Numbered from the stretch's first letter, positions 11,965 to 23,728 are shown. The stretch is 64,000 bases of DNA from Simmondsia chinensis (GCA_018398585.1 JAGTTD010000015.1:27175478-27239477); one strand, 5' to 3'. The notes: generated by a model not told the origin, from the letters alone. Program-made: numbers and translations.

Positions 11965-12503
11965 GCTAGAGGTGTAAACGAACTAAATGTTTGATGAGCT
12001 ACCCCTTGATCGAAATCGATTATGGCTCATTTGTGTTCGTTATTGGAGATCGATAACTTATCGAGCCGAGTTTGAGCAGGTTCGATAAGCTTAAAAAGTT
12101 AAGTTTGAACAACGGGGTGCTTTGCTCATTAATGTTCGTGAATAGTTTGATAATGGCTCGTAAACAGTTAATATTAACGATAAAATAGTTCGATAATGGC
12201 TTGATGGTAACTCGAATAGCTTGGCTCGATAGGGAGCTCGACTTGATAATAAGTTCAGGCTGGTTATGAGCTCGATTTCTCTTGATGACAAGTTCGACTC
12301 GGCTCGGCTAGATAAGGAGCTCGAATGGCTCGATTAGCCTAACGAGCCGAGCCGAGCTTCAAACTCAACAAAATCTTAACGAACCGAGTTCGAACAAAGG
12401 GTTTGGAAGTTCGATAAAAGCTGAGATTGAACTTGGGCTCGATAAAGCTTATCGAACCCGAGTTTGAACAAGGGGTGCTTGGCTCGGCTGGTTTACATCC
12501 CTA
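11965..12503. mobile_element. hAT-type MITE in a putative intron
   Basis: Ends tagaggtgtaaacg (11967) and ggtttacatcccta (12490-12503) are inverted. The 8-bp flanks tatgtaca (11957-11964) and tatggaca (12504-12511) match at 7 of 8 positions, as expected for hAT. Internally rich in GAGCTCGA/TCGAGC-like words. Non-coding. Confidence 0.8.
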
Positions 12504-12603
12504 TATGGACATTGTAATTGTAAGGTCTTGTGGTTTGAATCTCGGTTTTAGATTCAGATATGTTTTCTGGGCTTTTATTTACCTTTGTTATTACTGCTAG
12601 TTA

Positions 12604-12880
12604 TTGCATTTTAATATCCTAAAATTTGGTATATCAATTATTTGGTCCAAAAACTTTGCGAAACAATCTTTTAGTCGAAAAGTATTTGATAATAGGTTTT
12701 TAATCCAACTTTTCTTCATTTGCAATGTTTACCAACAAATAAGAGCAAGTTTCACATTCATCGTCATTTGGATTATTTTAATAAATATATGTAATTTTTG
12801 AATTAAAAAAATTAATTTGCCAAATTTGTGAACAAAAAAATTCATACACCAAATCTCATGGTACTAATTTGTAATATATG
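12604..12880. mobile_element. MITE related to 10462-10738
   Basis: Left end ttgcattttaatatcctaaa with ttggtatatcaatt pairs with the right end ccaaatctcatggtactaat and ttgtaatatatgca. The centre carries atttggattattttaataaa, as in the 10462 copy. Non-coding; it sits in the putative intron of the gene at 11614-13110. Confidence 0.55.
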
Positions 12881-12994
12881 CATTGATTTTTCTTTTGCTT
12901 TTACCGGGTTCCTCTATTAATGTTGGTTTTTGGCCTTTTTATTTCTGTTTTTGTTTCTTTGGGAACAATGAACGATACCTCCCTGGAATTGCAG

Positions 12995-13110
12995 CGACGG
13001 CGAGGAAGGGGAAAAACTTCTCTGTACTATAAGAAGAAAGATGGCTCCATCTCGAGGCCTTATTGCAATGTGTACAAGTACATTGAGAATGGATGGAATA
13101 GGCAAAAAGG
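12995..13110 (+). CDS. Candidate second exon of a truncated host gene
   Basis: A polypyrimidine stretch and ggaattgcag precede a GC-richer block that ends at caaaaag|gtttgg, a possible donor. Two frames are open. One reads through RRRGRGKTSLYYKKKDGS. The other starts at ATG 13041, in the context aagaaagATGGCT, and begins MAPSRGLIAMCT. I do not recognise either. With the telo-box leader at 11614-11900 this could be the start of a small housekeeping gene whose rest was displaced by the CACTA at 13386. It may equally be a fragment. No homologue is claimed. Confidence 0.3.
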
Positions 13111-13131
13111 TTTGGCTTCTTTCCTTACCTT

Positions 13132-13385
13132 TGTTTTTTTATAACTAGAATACAAGCATTAAGGCACAAAAAGTACAAGGTAGGACCTAAAGGCTAACAA
13201 CACATTCAAAATAAAAGAAGCCCACTACTTACACGAGACAAAACAACCCAAAACATGAAAAGGACAACCAAAAACGCAACAAAACAAGGCAAAAATAACA
13301 AAAGCACCGGTGCACAAAGAAGTAGACCCTCTAACTCAAAACGGCTTTTCAAGGGCCGTTGCTTATTTATTGAACTTTTTGTTCT
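13132..13385 (-). mobile_element. 5'-truncated LINE 3' end
   Basis: Read on the minus strand this is a T/G-rich 3' UTR that ends tgcttgtattctagttata followed by an A run (plus-strand gttttttttataact at 13132). The composition and the ending resemble plant L1 3' tails. No ORF2 remains and the target duplication was not identified. Confidence 0.4.
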
Positions 13386-13640
13386 TGCTACAACAAGAAG
13401 GGTGAATTCCAGATTCATAATTATCGGCGCTTATAAATATGTGGAGAAATCTCAACGCATAAATACGCAGAGACAGAAACATCGAGAATTTTTGACACAT
13501 AAAACCGACGCCGAAGTGGAACGACTTATGTTTGTGTCGAGAAACTCGGTGCAACAAATGTTGAGAATTTCGACACAAATATGTGTCGAGAATCTCGACG
13601 CTTTTTTGTGTCGATCATAGGCAATATAAATACTAAACAC

Positions 13641-13650
13641 CCCCCCACCC

Positions 13651-13684
<34 letters not shown>

Positions 13685-13685
13685 C
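13641..13685. repeat. Homopolymer C run followed by A run
   Basis: About 30 C residues with one interrupting A, then about ten A and five C, in the CACTA leader. Length is probably unstable and may be a sequencing or assembly weak point. Confidence 0.8.
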
Positions 13686-14513
13686 CACTTTTACTCAAAA
13701 ACCCTAACCCTCTCTGCCTCCCACCGTGCGCCTCTCACTGCCTTACCACTTCTTGCAGCCGTTTCACTGATTTCTCACATCTTAATCGCCGATTTCACTG
13801 TTCACGCGTCCGATTTTGCAAGGCCTCTTAATCACGCTACAATTTCACTCCTCTTAATCACCGATTTGACCTCTCACTGCCGTCCTCCGCCTCTTTAGAC
13901 GTTGCCTTTGCTTTGCCATTGTTAGTGATGTCTTTGTGCTATTTTCCATTCTTATTTTTATGTTATGCTTGTTATTATTGTTAATTTGATTAGATTGCTT
14001 GATATTCTTCTACAAGTGTTATATCATTTGCCCTATCAAATGTGCAGATAAGGAATGTTTAGGTCTGAGCCAAAATTTGTGACATTATAAATCACAGATA
14101 GGGATTGATAGATCGATAGATAGGTGGGTAGGTACAAAATTTGTAAGAACGAGGGAAATGGATGGTACTCAACAGCTTTATGAATTATTTAAATGATAGT
14201 CTTGGATGTGTTATTGCTTGAGTGGAATTTGTGCAATTTTCTCCTTGTTTCTCATCACTTATTGAATTTGGAATAGTGAAACTTTGTTGCTTTATCCCTT
14301 GTTTAGACGGGACCTTCACATTAGTGGATTAAAATTATTTATAAGGAACTCATGTATCTCACTTTAATTTCTAACTTCTCCTAAGTCTCATTTCTTAATT
14401 ATTTATTTTTGTATTTGTATATGTTTTGATTGGTTGATTAAATATTTGTCCTATGAGCTAAAACTTTTTTCAACTTTTAGGAAATTTGGTTGTACTACTT
14501 AATATTTGGTGAT

Positions 14514-15353
14514 ATGGATACGAGTTGGATCATGCAACCAAGGATTAGTTAAGCTTATACTGATGGTGTCATTTAATTCTTTAAGTTGGCTAAAGAAAAC
14601 CTTATAGAAGGGAAAACTCGATGTCCGTGTAATAAATGCAAAGTAGACAAATGGGTCTCAATAGAAGAAGTGGAATATCATATCCTTTTTAAGGGTTTTT
14701 GACCAAAGTATAAGAAATGAATTTTTCATGGAAAAGAAGATATTATTCAACAATTGAGATGCAATAGTCAAACATCTATCAATAATAATGAGAGAAGGGC
14801 CATAGGTCGAGATGATATTGGCGGATTACTACGATAAAGTATCGGAGTTGATATTCCTCTCTTCACAAGTCAGCCCCATTTGTCTGATGAACATGATTGG
14901 TTGGACCAAGTTCCCTTTGAACAATTCAACCAATCTGCTGAGGAGGAAGCCAAGTATATTGGAAGCTTCTAATGAAGAACTATATCCAGGCTGTAGCACA
15001 TTCTCCAAATTGTCATTTCTTTTGCACTTGTGTCACTTGAAATGTATGTATGGTTGGTCTACTGAGTCCTTCACGAAGTTCCCTTTGAACAATTCAACCA
15101 ATCTGCTGAGGAGGATGCCAAGTATAAGAAGATATTGGAAGCTTCTAATGAAGAACTATATCCAGGCTGTAGCACATTCTCCAAATTGTCATTTCTTTTG
15201 CACTTGTGTCACTTGAAATGTATGTATAGTTGGTCTACTGAGTCCTTCACCATGTTGCTAAGATTTCTTGTTGATGCATTTCCCCAAATTATGGTATTTC
15301 CATCATCTTATTATCAAGCTCAAAAAATGATCAATGAGTTGGGTCTTGGATAT
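14514..15353 (+). pseudogene. TNP2-type CACTA transposase, N-terminal part
   Basis: Begins ATGGATACGAGTTGG just downstream of an acceptor-like cttttag. The first part reads MDTSWIMQPRIS, then KTRCPCNKCKVDKWVSIEEV, the transposase-associated domain (PF13963) with its CPCNKCK cysteine cluster. Further on, SAEEEAKYKKILEASNEELY and the following SKLSFLLHLCHLKCMYSWS are the start of the TNP2 body, then QIMVFPSSYYQAQKMINEL. Stops interrupt the early part (for example at FKGF*PK). A tandem duplication of about 168 bp (14908-15075 and 15076-15252) repeats the FNQSAEEEAKY block. The protein would cut and rejoin CACTA ends; this copy is dead. The LARD at 15354 splits the frame at LGLGY. Confidence 0.8.
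14908..15252 (+). repeat. Tandem duplication inside TNP2
   Basis: Unit 14908-15075 starts aagttccctttgaacaattc and is repeated from 15076 with a few substitutions and a 9-bp difference (the second has gataagaag-like extra bases after ccaagtata). It puts TNP2 out of frame. Confidence 0.85.
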
Positions 15354-16464
15354 TGATAACCTTAAATTTGTATATATTTATTTATATTATTTTAATACAT
15401 TTTAAACCATTTTACTTCTAATTTTTATCAATTTTGCCTGGTTTTGCTCATTTTGAACTATTTTTCTATTTTCTTATTTTCTTGTAAAAACACTAATTTT
15501 GTATTAAATCTTGCTAGTTTATCATTAATATCAATAAGTAAAAGCAAGATAAATCAATAAAATTGCAAAATAATAACAAAAATTATACAAAATTACAAAG
15601 AACACATAACTTACACCCTATTTCACAAGTTTTGCATTAATTTTTAGCTAAAATTTAAGCTTTTATCCTCATTATTCATCTTTTATGTATTGTATAATAC
15701 AATTAAACATTACTTAAAGATATTTTAAGCACTCTTTTACATAAAAAAACCAGAAAAATTCGAAAAATATAAAATAATTCTCAACTTGCACCTGCTGCAG
15801 CATGTCACTTTGCAGCTCGATTTTGGCAAATTTTTTTCAACTAAATTCACTGAACCAAAGCTTAAATAAGTTATTTAACATCTTTTTAACATGTTTATGC
15901 AGCATTTGGGTGGACAATTGCGTGAAAAAATGGAGAAAAACGAGCTGAAAAATCATTGCAGAAAACTGTGACAGATTTCAACTTTTCATGAACAACTTGC
16001 ATTTTGGCAATTAAAACTCAATTTTTTTCAACCAAATTCATTGTACAAACATCACACAACATCAATATGATGTTTTGGAGCAGAATTTGGGCGGTGGAGT
16101 GTAGAAAAAGCCAAGAAAAATAATAAAAAATTAGAACCGCAGGATTGCCTCAGGATGCACTAATGGGAGCTGATTTTTGAGATTGTTTTCCAATTTTTTT
16201 ATCCCAATCCTACTTGTATAAATAGGGGATGTTACAAGGAGCTTAGAAATCAAGTTTTTAGACCAAAAAACACAAAAAAAATTGAGTGAAATAGGGGTGA
16301 GAAGGGGTCGGGTCTGTGCAGCAGAGCTGACCTGTTCTTTGCTATTGTTTTTTATTTTTTGTTTGTTTTATCATTTTTGTTCATTACTTCATGTATTTTG
16401 ATGTTTGTAATGTTTAATGTTAAGTTTAACATGAACTAATTTTATTAATCTAAGGCTACGATGT

Positions 16465-17363
16465 GAGTCGGTTCCCAAAATGATGCTGAAAAATAAAAAA
16501 ATAAAAAAAATAAAGCTAAAAAATAAATATTTACCAATCTATTGTTGAACCGCGTTTTATAAACGAGGTTATATTAAACCGCGTTCAAAAAACGCGGTTA
16601 TATCTAAAAATAACCGCATCAAAAAAGAAACAATATGTAAAGAATAAACCGCGTTTACTAAACGCGGTTTACTCTTATATAAAACGCGGTTTACACTTAT
16701 ATAAACTGCGTTTTATAATGCTGCGGTTTTCATTATAAATAACAATATAAATAACAAACTAATAGATATATATAAATAATGAACTACTATATAAAAAATA
16801 ATATAAATAAAACATAAATAAATGTTCAAAAAAATAAAACATAAGTAAATATTACCGTCATATATTTCACTGCTACTAGCTGCTAACCGAGCCTCGTGCT
16901 CCCTTTTTCTCTTGCATGTCAATACATTATGACATTTTCTCTTACAAAACCCACGTGTGACCCTTCGTGTATAGTTATTCGCATCCATTTCATTTTGAAT
17001 TCGTTTCAAGCGTGGGCGTCCTTGACTTCAAGACCCGTGCTTTACAATTATATAAACCGCGTCTTTGAGACACGTTTTAGTCTTACGTGAACCGCGTCTT
17101 TAAGACGCGTTTTAGTCTTACATGAACCGCGTCCTGAAGAAGCGGTTTAGTTTCGTAAAACAGCGGACGCGGTTTATTTCCATATGAAACGCGTCTTTAA
17201 GATGCGTTTTATAACTGAAAAAAATATTTTTCTCTTAATTCCGTTATTTTTGGAGTGAACCGTGTTTTCTAAACGCGGTTCAACAGTAGATTGGTAAATA
17301 TTTATTTTTTGGCATTATTTTTTTTATTTTTTTATTTTTCAGCATTATTTTGGGAACCGACTC
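16465..17363. mobile_element. Mutator-like element, 9-bp TSD, CGCGGTT arrays
   Basis: TSD ctacgatgt at 16456-16464 and 17364-17372; LTR2 shows the empty site. TIRs start gagtcggttcccaaaat and continue as inverted repeats for about 100 bp (gctaaaaaataaatatttac near 16520 against gtaaatatttattttttggc). Both subterminal regions are filled with palindromic AACCGCGTTT and AAACGCGGTT words (16545-16735 and 17055-17285), which could be transposase binding sites. The centre holds a short remnant of transposase C-terminus on the minus strand. Confidence 0.85.
16860..17035 (-). pseudogene. Zinc-knuckle C-terminus of a Mutator-like transposase, remnant
   Basis: Minus-strand reading gives GRPRLKRIQNEMDANN followed by RRVTRGFCKRKCHNVLTCKR. 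The GRP(R/K) lead-in followed by a CCHC-like knuckle is the usual end of MuDR-type transposases, and the gene lies inside a 9-bp-TSD element of matching type. The knuckle is damaged: the first cysteine position is not present in its usual place (RGFC) and an extra cysteine replaces the glycine before the histidine. The DDE domain is absent. Only about 60 residues are recognisable. Confidence 0.5.
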
Positions 17364-18058
17364 CTACGATGTAGCCTAAGTTGTAAAATACACCTATTTC
17401 TAATTTAAGGTATACAATGTTTATGTTATTGCGTTATTGAAGTGTTTATCATTGTTCTTCATGAGTTTTAAATGCTTGATCACCATTTAAGGTCTATAAT
17501 GATTTATAATGAGACCGAAAGGAGATTTATGGTGAGTGCTGAGGTGATAAGCACCACAAATGGGGCGAATGCTCGAGAGAGATTAACCCGATTTGTGTGG
17601 TTTTTAAAAGAAAATCATGGAACTTTTATAACTCTTTTCTTATTTAAATTCATGCACGAAAGTGATGGGTTAATATGTTAAAGAGTACGCTAAATGTTGC
17701 TCGAAAGATAATGTTTAGTAAATTAGGATTTTCAACCATCAATACACAGTAACAACTTGAATATCGAGGATAGAAAAGGCATATTGATGCAACTAAGGTG
17801 AAATCGGATGCCTTAGACTTTATTAATTAAAAAAAAAAAACTTAAATCGGCTAATATTAGTCTAGTTTTAACTTTTTATTTTTATTTTATTTTATATTAC
17901 TTTATTTCATATCAAAATCCCCAATTCTTCGATTTTTCAAATAGTATTAAAGCTATTAATTTCAGTACTCACTCAGCAATCCTCGTGGGAACGATACTTT
18001 ACTCACTCTGTATTACTTGAAGCGACTAGTGCACTTGCTAGCAAAAAAATACGCATCA

Positions 18059-19885
18059 AGTTTTTGGCGCCGTTGCCGGGGATTGTCTGTAATTGAGTGA
18101 TATTGATACCATATAGTTTTAATACTAATTTAAAATTGTTAATAATTTTGTAAATTTTGTTAAATTTGAAATATAAATTTCTTTTCATTCATTCATTTTA
18201 TTTGTAAGGATAATTCTTTAAAAAAAAAATTTTATTAAATAAAAAAATTCATATATAAAAAGAAAAAATTATTATGTTTGTTTTTATAATTTGAAATTGT
18301 TGATAGATTGTAAATTTTGTTGAAAATACGAAAAATTAATCCTCGTTCATTTATTTTATTTTTTGAAGATTGTTATTTTTTTAGTTTTCTGATTAATTTT
18401 TACTTTTTCTTAATTTTTAAATTCATTTAGATAAATTAGATCCATCCAGAAAGTCGAACTAACGACTGTAAACTGAGCACTTCTTGGGAGGCAACCCAAG
18501 TGTTTGTATCTTTATTTATCTAATTTTTATTTTTCTTTTATTACTTTTATTTTGTCTCATATTTATTCTTGATTAAACAGGTATTCCGCAAAAAGTTTGG
18601 GGGTGGCACGATGTCCACATGTACCTCTCTCCCACTTGCTCTTTATATTCCTTTTATCATTAAAAACAATGTTAATTTTTAAGTTTGGGGGCGGGAGAGT
18701 CAAGATTTAAAATTTTAATGAATTTTTAAAAATATATATATATATATTTTGACGAAGTTTTCTGTTACTGTTTGTTTTAGAGTCTGCTTAAGTGCCTCCC
18801 AGAGTTCGGAGCCTTTGTATGGGGATGTAAATAGGGTCGGCCAATAAAAAGATTTTCTACGCTTTAAGTTTTACTACATTTTGAATGATAATAATATAAT
18901 AAGAGCAATATATTTTTTTTTTTTAAAAAAAAGTCCCCTTGTATTTTGAAAACTTATCATCATGCTTTTTAGGGTATTTTTCTACTCTTTCTTAGCTTGT
19001 TTACTGTAATTTAATTGGAATAACCTAAGAATCGATTGTTTTTGTGCTTTAATAGTGAAACAAAAATCTAAGGCATTATCTTGATAAAATCATGGTATTT
19101 GAGTTCATTAGTTAGCATAACTGTTTTACCTTTCTTTCTTATTAAAAGATATTCAAATTTGAATGGATTGCATTAAGGATTATCATCTTATAATGAGCTT
19201 TGAAGAGTTATGCCTGAATCTAAAAGAAAAATATAAAATAAAAAAAAAAAGTAGAAAAAATTGTATTTTAGCACCACTATCTCGCATAAAATAAAGCTAT
19301 GTGCTACCCAATATTGAGGGCATTTTAGTGGTGGCTTCTCTTACTTATGGGTCATCGCCCAGGAGTCGGAGCTTGATTCTCACTGTAGATAAACTCAGGG
19401 GAGTCATAGAGAAGGAATCTCAGTGGTGGCTTCTCTTACTTATGGGTCATCGCCCAGGAGTCGGAGCTTGATTCTCGCTGAAGATAAACTCATGAGCCGA
19501 AAGTGACTTGAGCAAATAAGTTCCAAAAAAAAAAAAAAAAAGAAAAAAAAGAATGTTTTAGTTTTGGGCATACACGATAAGATTTGTTACGAGTGCTATG
19601 AATTTTTTCCTCTATTCTGTTTGAATGTCTTGAGATTTGAAAGAACGGATAAACTTAATTTGCTACCATAACTTCTGAATCTCAGCTACCTAGGTGATTG
19701 ACAGGTTTTTCCTTAGAAAAGATGATTTTGCCTTTAGAGCCTTAAACATTGATTTTCGGTTATTCATTTCTGAATTAGAGTGCGCTTGCTTTAAACAGTA
19801 GAAAAATTCTTGAAAAACATGAGATATGGTGCTGAAATATTCAGTCTTGCTCAGGGACGAGCAAGATTTAAGTTTGGGGGTATTT
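18059..19885 (+). other. LARD internal region, non-coding
   Basis: Contains the PBS at the left edge and the PPT at the right edge. In between are AT-rich stretches, the phrase gagcacttcttgggaggcaa (about 18476) and two aagtttgggggtgg/cgg copies. A 90-bp-period repeat of ggtggcttctcttacttatg with its following 30 bases begins near 19330 and 19421. Every frame is short, so no gag or pol is encoded. Confidence 0.7.
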
Positions 19886-20304
19886 TGATAACCTTAAAAT
19901 TGTATATATTTATTTATATCATTTTAATACACTTTTAACTATTTTACTTCTAATTTTTATCAATTTTGCCTGATTTTGCTCATTTTGAACTATTTTCCTA
20001 TTTTCTTGTGAAAACACTAATTTTGTATTAAATCTTGCTAGTTTATCATTAATATCAATAAGTAAAAGCAAGATAAATCAATAAAATTGCAAAATAATAA
20101 CAAAAATTATACAAAATTACAAAGAAAACCTAACTTACACCCTATTTCACAAGTTTTGCATTAATTTTTAGCTAAAATTTAAGCTTTTATCCTCCTTATT
20201 CATCTTTTATGTATTGTATAATACAATTAAATATTACTTAAAGATATTTTAAGCACTCTTTTACATAAAAAAACCAGAAAAATTCAAAAAATATAAAAAA
20301 ATTC

Positions 20305-21390
20305 CACTACAACAAAAAGGGCAATTCTCAGTGCATAGAGTTTTAATAAAGGGAGGAAGCCCACCAGTATAGAGTTTTACCAGGAAACTCATACCAGGAA
20401 AAGTGGTGGCTTTTTTGAGAACACGGTTTCACAAGAATTTATGGTGAGTCTTATTATTATCTCACATTTCTTTTAATTTAAATGTATTTAATGTCTTTTT
20501 CTCTTCTTTGTAGGATACAGCTAGAGAAATAGTTGAGGCTTGAGGCTTGACTTGGATCTTCTTCCAGACCTCGATCAGAAATCGAGGAGGAAGTATTTGC
20601 CGAGCTAATGTATGAACAGGAAAATCCGGGCTATCGAGCGGTAGGCTATGGATTTGGCATGAAGAGGAGTGATATATACGGAGTCAGGGGTGAACTAAAG
20701 AAAAAGGGACTCGACCGTATCGGTAATCATGTCGAATTACAAAATATGAAAATAGAATTGGCCAATGTAAAGCAGCAAATGAGAAGGCTCCTACCCATCT
20801 ATGATGCTATTTCTTCTGGCCAAACATCATATGAAATGATAGCAGAAGGTCGAGCAATTATTACTGCGGTTGCTGATCCGGTAAGATAATCTATTTAATT
20901 TGTATTTGTTTGTACTATAATGCAAATAATTGCCTTTCTAATCCTTTGTAAATAATGAAATTGATGATGTGAATGATTGAGACAAAAGGTGGCATTGGGG
21001 TTGGTACTTTTGGGAAACTATATGAATTTACCATGTGAAGCAAAATTTTGGATCAGATATACTAAATCTATTGTGTTGTCTATACAGGGTAGAGATGAAT
21101 AGGGATCAGGTGACGGTGAACTCCCAAATTTTTTTGCATCTCCAAGCACGCCAAGCTCATTCGGTTGATTGATATATTTGTGAAGAATGTACTTGACTAA
21201 GTTAGCATTGTATAATTTTTTTTTTTTGGTTATTAGATTAATTATGTTGATATTTGGAGTGGAAAAAATCTCAAATTTTGTATTGAACTATCAAAGTACA
21301 TTGACAATGATGTAATATTTTGATTGCCGAATTCGGAATCATATGAAAAATTTATCAGTTTAGTTGATATTTTTTTATTAAGTAATTTTG

Positions 21391-21428
<38 letters not shown>

Positions 21429-21669
21429 GAAAATATGCACAAATAAATAGACAATACAGGCTGTTTGTAAAATGTCCATGCTAAGAACTAAAAATAGTGT
21501 ATTTAAAAAACTCGAAAAATCTCGACAATAAAAAGCGCAGAAAAATATCAGCGCTTATAAGCGCCGGTATTCTCGGCGTTTTTATTTTTTGGCGTTTTCT
21601 TTCTCGACGCTTTTTTGGGCCAAGAATTCTGAAAAAAAGCGCCGAGATTTACCCCTTTTTGTTGTAGTG
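20305..21669 (+). mobile_element. Small non-autonomous CACTA element
   Basis: Ends cactacaacaaaaaggg and ccctttttgttgtagtg are perfect inverted CACTA TIRs. The 3-bp duplication ttc lies at 20302-20304 and 21670-21672, and LTR1 of the host LARD shows the empty site. The right subterminal region has repeated gcgc/cgag words (21520-21650). Inside remain the last exons of a TNPA-like gene but no TNP2. A (TA)(TG) microsatellite lies at 21390-21429. Confidence 0.9.
20361..21166 (+). pseudogene. TNPA-like (PF03004-type) CACTA protein, C-terminal exons
   Basis: A first exon piece ends SIEFYQETHTRKSGG..QEFM at 20443. A 70-bp intron (gtgagt...ttgtag) follows, and the next exon starts at 20514. An early stop and frame shift lie near 20540, after which a frame open from 20608 to 20889 reads ENPGYRAVGYGFGMKRSDIY, then GVRGELKKKG and a coiled-coil-like tail. 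A last exon near 21089-21166 ends with an FFASPSTPSSFG-like tail. TNPA-like proteins bind subterminal CACTA repeats. Related copies lie at 24722-25098, 33885-34975 and, on the minus strand, 54720-55440. Confidence 0.65.
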
Positions 21670-23057
21670 TTCTCAACTTGCAGCAACTTGCACCTGCTGC
21701 AGCATGTCACTTTGCAGCTCGATTTTGGAAAATTTTTTCAACTAAATTCACTGAACCAAAGCTTAAATAAGTTATTTAACATCTTGTTAACATGTTTATG
21801 CAGCATTTGGGTGGAGAATTGCGTTAAAAAATGGGGAAAAACGAGCTGAAAAATCATTGCAGAAAATTGTGACAGATTTCAGCTTTTCATGAACAACTTG
21901 CATTTTGGCAATTAAAACTCAATTTTTTTCAACCAAATTCGTTGTACAAACATCACAAAACATCAATATGATGTTTTGGAGCTGAATTTGGGCGGTGGAG
22001 TGTAGAAAAAGCCAAGAAAAACAATAAAAAATCAAAACCGCAGAATTGCCTCAGGATGCACCAATGGGAGCTGATTTTTGAGATTGTTTTCCAATTTTTT
22101 TATCCCAATCCTACTTGTATAAATAGGGGATGTTGCAAGGAGCTTAGAAATCAAGTTTTTAGACCAAAAAACACCAAAAAAATCGAGTGAAATAGGGGTG
22201 AGAAGGGGTCGGGTCTGTGCAGCAGACCTTACCGGTTCTTTGCTATTTTTTTTTTTTTTTTTGGTTTTATCATTTTTGTTCATTAGTTCATGTATTTTGA
22301 TGTTTGTAATGTTTAATGTTAAGTTTAACATGAACTAATTTTATTAATCTAAGGCTACGATGTAGCCTAAGTTGTAAAATATGCTTATTTCTAATTTAAG
22401 GTATTCAATGTTTTTGTTGTTGCGTTGTTGAAGTATGTATCATTGTTCTTCATGAGTTTTAAATGCTTGATCACCATTTAAGGCCTATAATAATTCATAA
22501 TGAGACCGAAAGGAGATTTATGATGAGTGCTGAGGTGATAAGCACCACAAATTGGGCGAATGCTCGATAGAGATTAACGCGATTTGTGTGGTTTTTAAAA
22601 GAAAATCATAGAACTTTTATAACTCTTTTCTTATTTAAATTCATGCACGAAAGTGATGGGTTAATATGTTAAAGAGTACGCTAAATGTTGCTCGAAAGAT
22701 AATGTTTAGTAAATTAGGATTTTCAACCATCAATACACAGTAACAACTTGAATATCGAGGATAGAAGAGGAGTATTGATGCAACTAAGGTGAAATCGGAT
22801 GCCTTAGACTTTATTAACTAAAAAAAAAAAAAAACTTAAATCAGCTAATATTAGTCTAGTTTTAACTTTTTATTTTTATTTTATTTTGTCTTACTTTATT
22901 TCATATCAAAATCCCCAATTCTTCGATTTTTTAAATAGTATTAAAGCTATTAATTTTAGTACTCACTCAAAAATCCTCGTGGGAACGATACTCTACTCAC
23001 TCTGTATTACTTGAAGCGACTAGTGCACTTGCTAGTAAAAAAATACGCATCAGATAT

Positions 23058-23728
23058 GAAAAGATTCACGCTTGTCTAAATAATTGTATGTTGTAGTGGG
23101 GTGAAATGTCTGAAAAAGAGAGTTGTTATAAATGTGGTACTTTAAAATGGAAGACAGTGAAGGGTAAGGAAGATGATACTAGCAGTGACGAAACTATGTC
23201 AACCAAGAAAGGACAGCCCACTAAGGTGATGCAATATTTTTCTTTGTTCAAGGCTCAAAATGTTATACATGTCATCTAAAACAGCCAAAGATTTGAGATG
23301 GCATGAGAAGGACCATTTGAAGGATGGAAAATTAAGGCATCCGGCATATGGCTTAGCTTGGAGGGCATTTGATTCTCGGTATTCAGAGTTTTCTTCTGAT
23401 CCCATACAACTTGCCCCCATGGCTATGTATGAAGCAATCTTCATTCATTCTTTCTTCGAAAATTCCTAGGAAATTAGGCCCTAGACTTGACATTGATGTG
23501 TACTTACAGCCATTGTTGCATGAGTTCAAATTGTAATGGGAAGGTGTTGATGCATATGATGCCTATAGTGGACCAAACTTTAAGATACAGGAGGCTTTAA
23601 TGTAGACTATTAATGACTTTCCTGCATTTGCTATGTTGTTTGGTTACACAGCTTGTCCTTATTGCACTGAACATACACATTCTTATAAGTTTGGGGACAA
23701 GATTTGCTATAATGGACACTGTAAATGG
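23058..23728 (+). pseudogene. TNP2-type transposase, central part
   Basis: Continues directly from 15353 after the LARD: EKIHACLNNCML, a stop, then WGEMSEKESCYKCGTLKW. After a frame change it reads MSSKTAKDLRWHEKDHLKDG with RHPAYGLAWRAFDSRYSEFS, and later LDIDVYLQPLLHEF, WEGVDAYDAYSG, TINDFPAFAMLFG and YTACPYCTEHTHSY. These are the core TNP2 blocks (PF02992), including the paired cysteines CPYC. Several stops and shifts make it non-functional. The hAT MITE at 23729 splits the K-W-L-P codons. Confidence 0.8.

Larger units (their letters stand above)
15354..18058 (+). repeat. 5' LTR of the LARD (with insertion)
   Basis: Starts tgataaccttaaatttg, with a TATA-like tgtataaataggg near 16215 and a following leader. 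Interrupted at 16465-17363 by a Mutator-like element with a 9-bp duplication. Differs from LTR2 at scattered bases, a few percent by eye. Confidence 0.85.
15354..23052 (+). mobile_element. Athila-like LARD with two nested DNA transposons
   Basis: LTRs begin tgataacc and end acgcatca; TSD gatat at 15349-15353 and 23053-23057. LTR1 is 15354-18058 and LTR2 is 19886-23052. Removing the Mutator-like element from LTR1 and the small CACTA from LTR2 leaves 1797 and 1799 bp. The PBS after LTR1 is tggcgccgttgccgggga (18065-18082), complementary to plant tRNA-Asp as in Athila-type Ty3/gypsy elements. The PPT before LTR2 is aagtttgggggtatt. The internal region is only 1.8 kb and has no gag-pol, so this is a non-autonomous LARD that needed another element's proteins. 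It is inserted in the TNP2 pseudogene at 14514. Confidence 0.85.
19886..23052 (+). repeat. 3' LTR of the LARD (with CACTA insertion)
   Basis: Begins tgataaccttaaaattg and ends acgcatca next to the TSD gatat. Interrupted by the small CACTA at 20305-21669 with TSD ttc. The rest aligns with LTR1. Confidence 0.85.

Noticed and set aside
13641..13685. CRISPR- or telomere-like repeat
   Set aside because: Simple C/A homopolymers. No spaced repeats of CRISPR type anywhere in the window.
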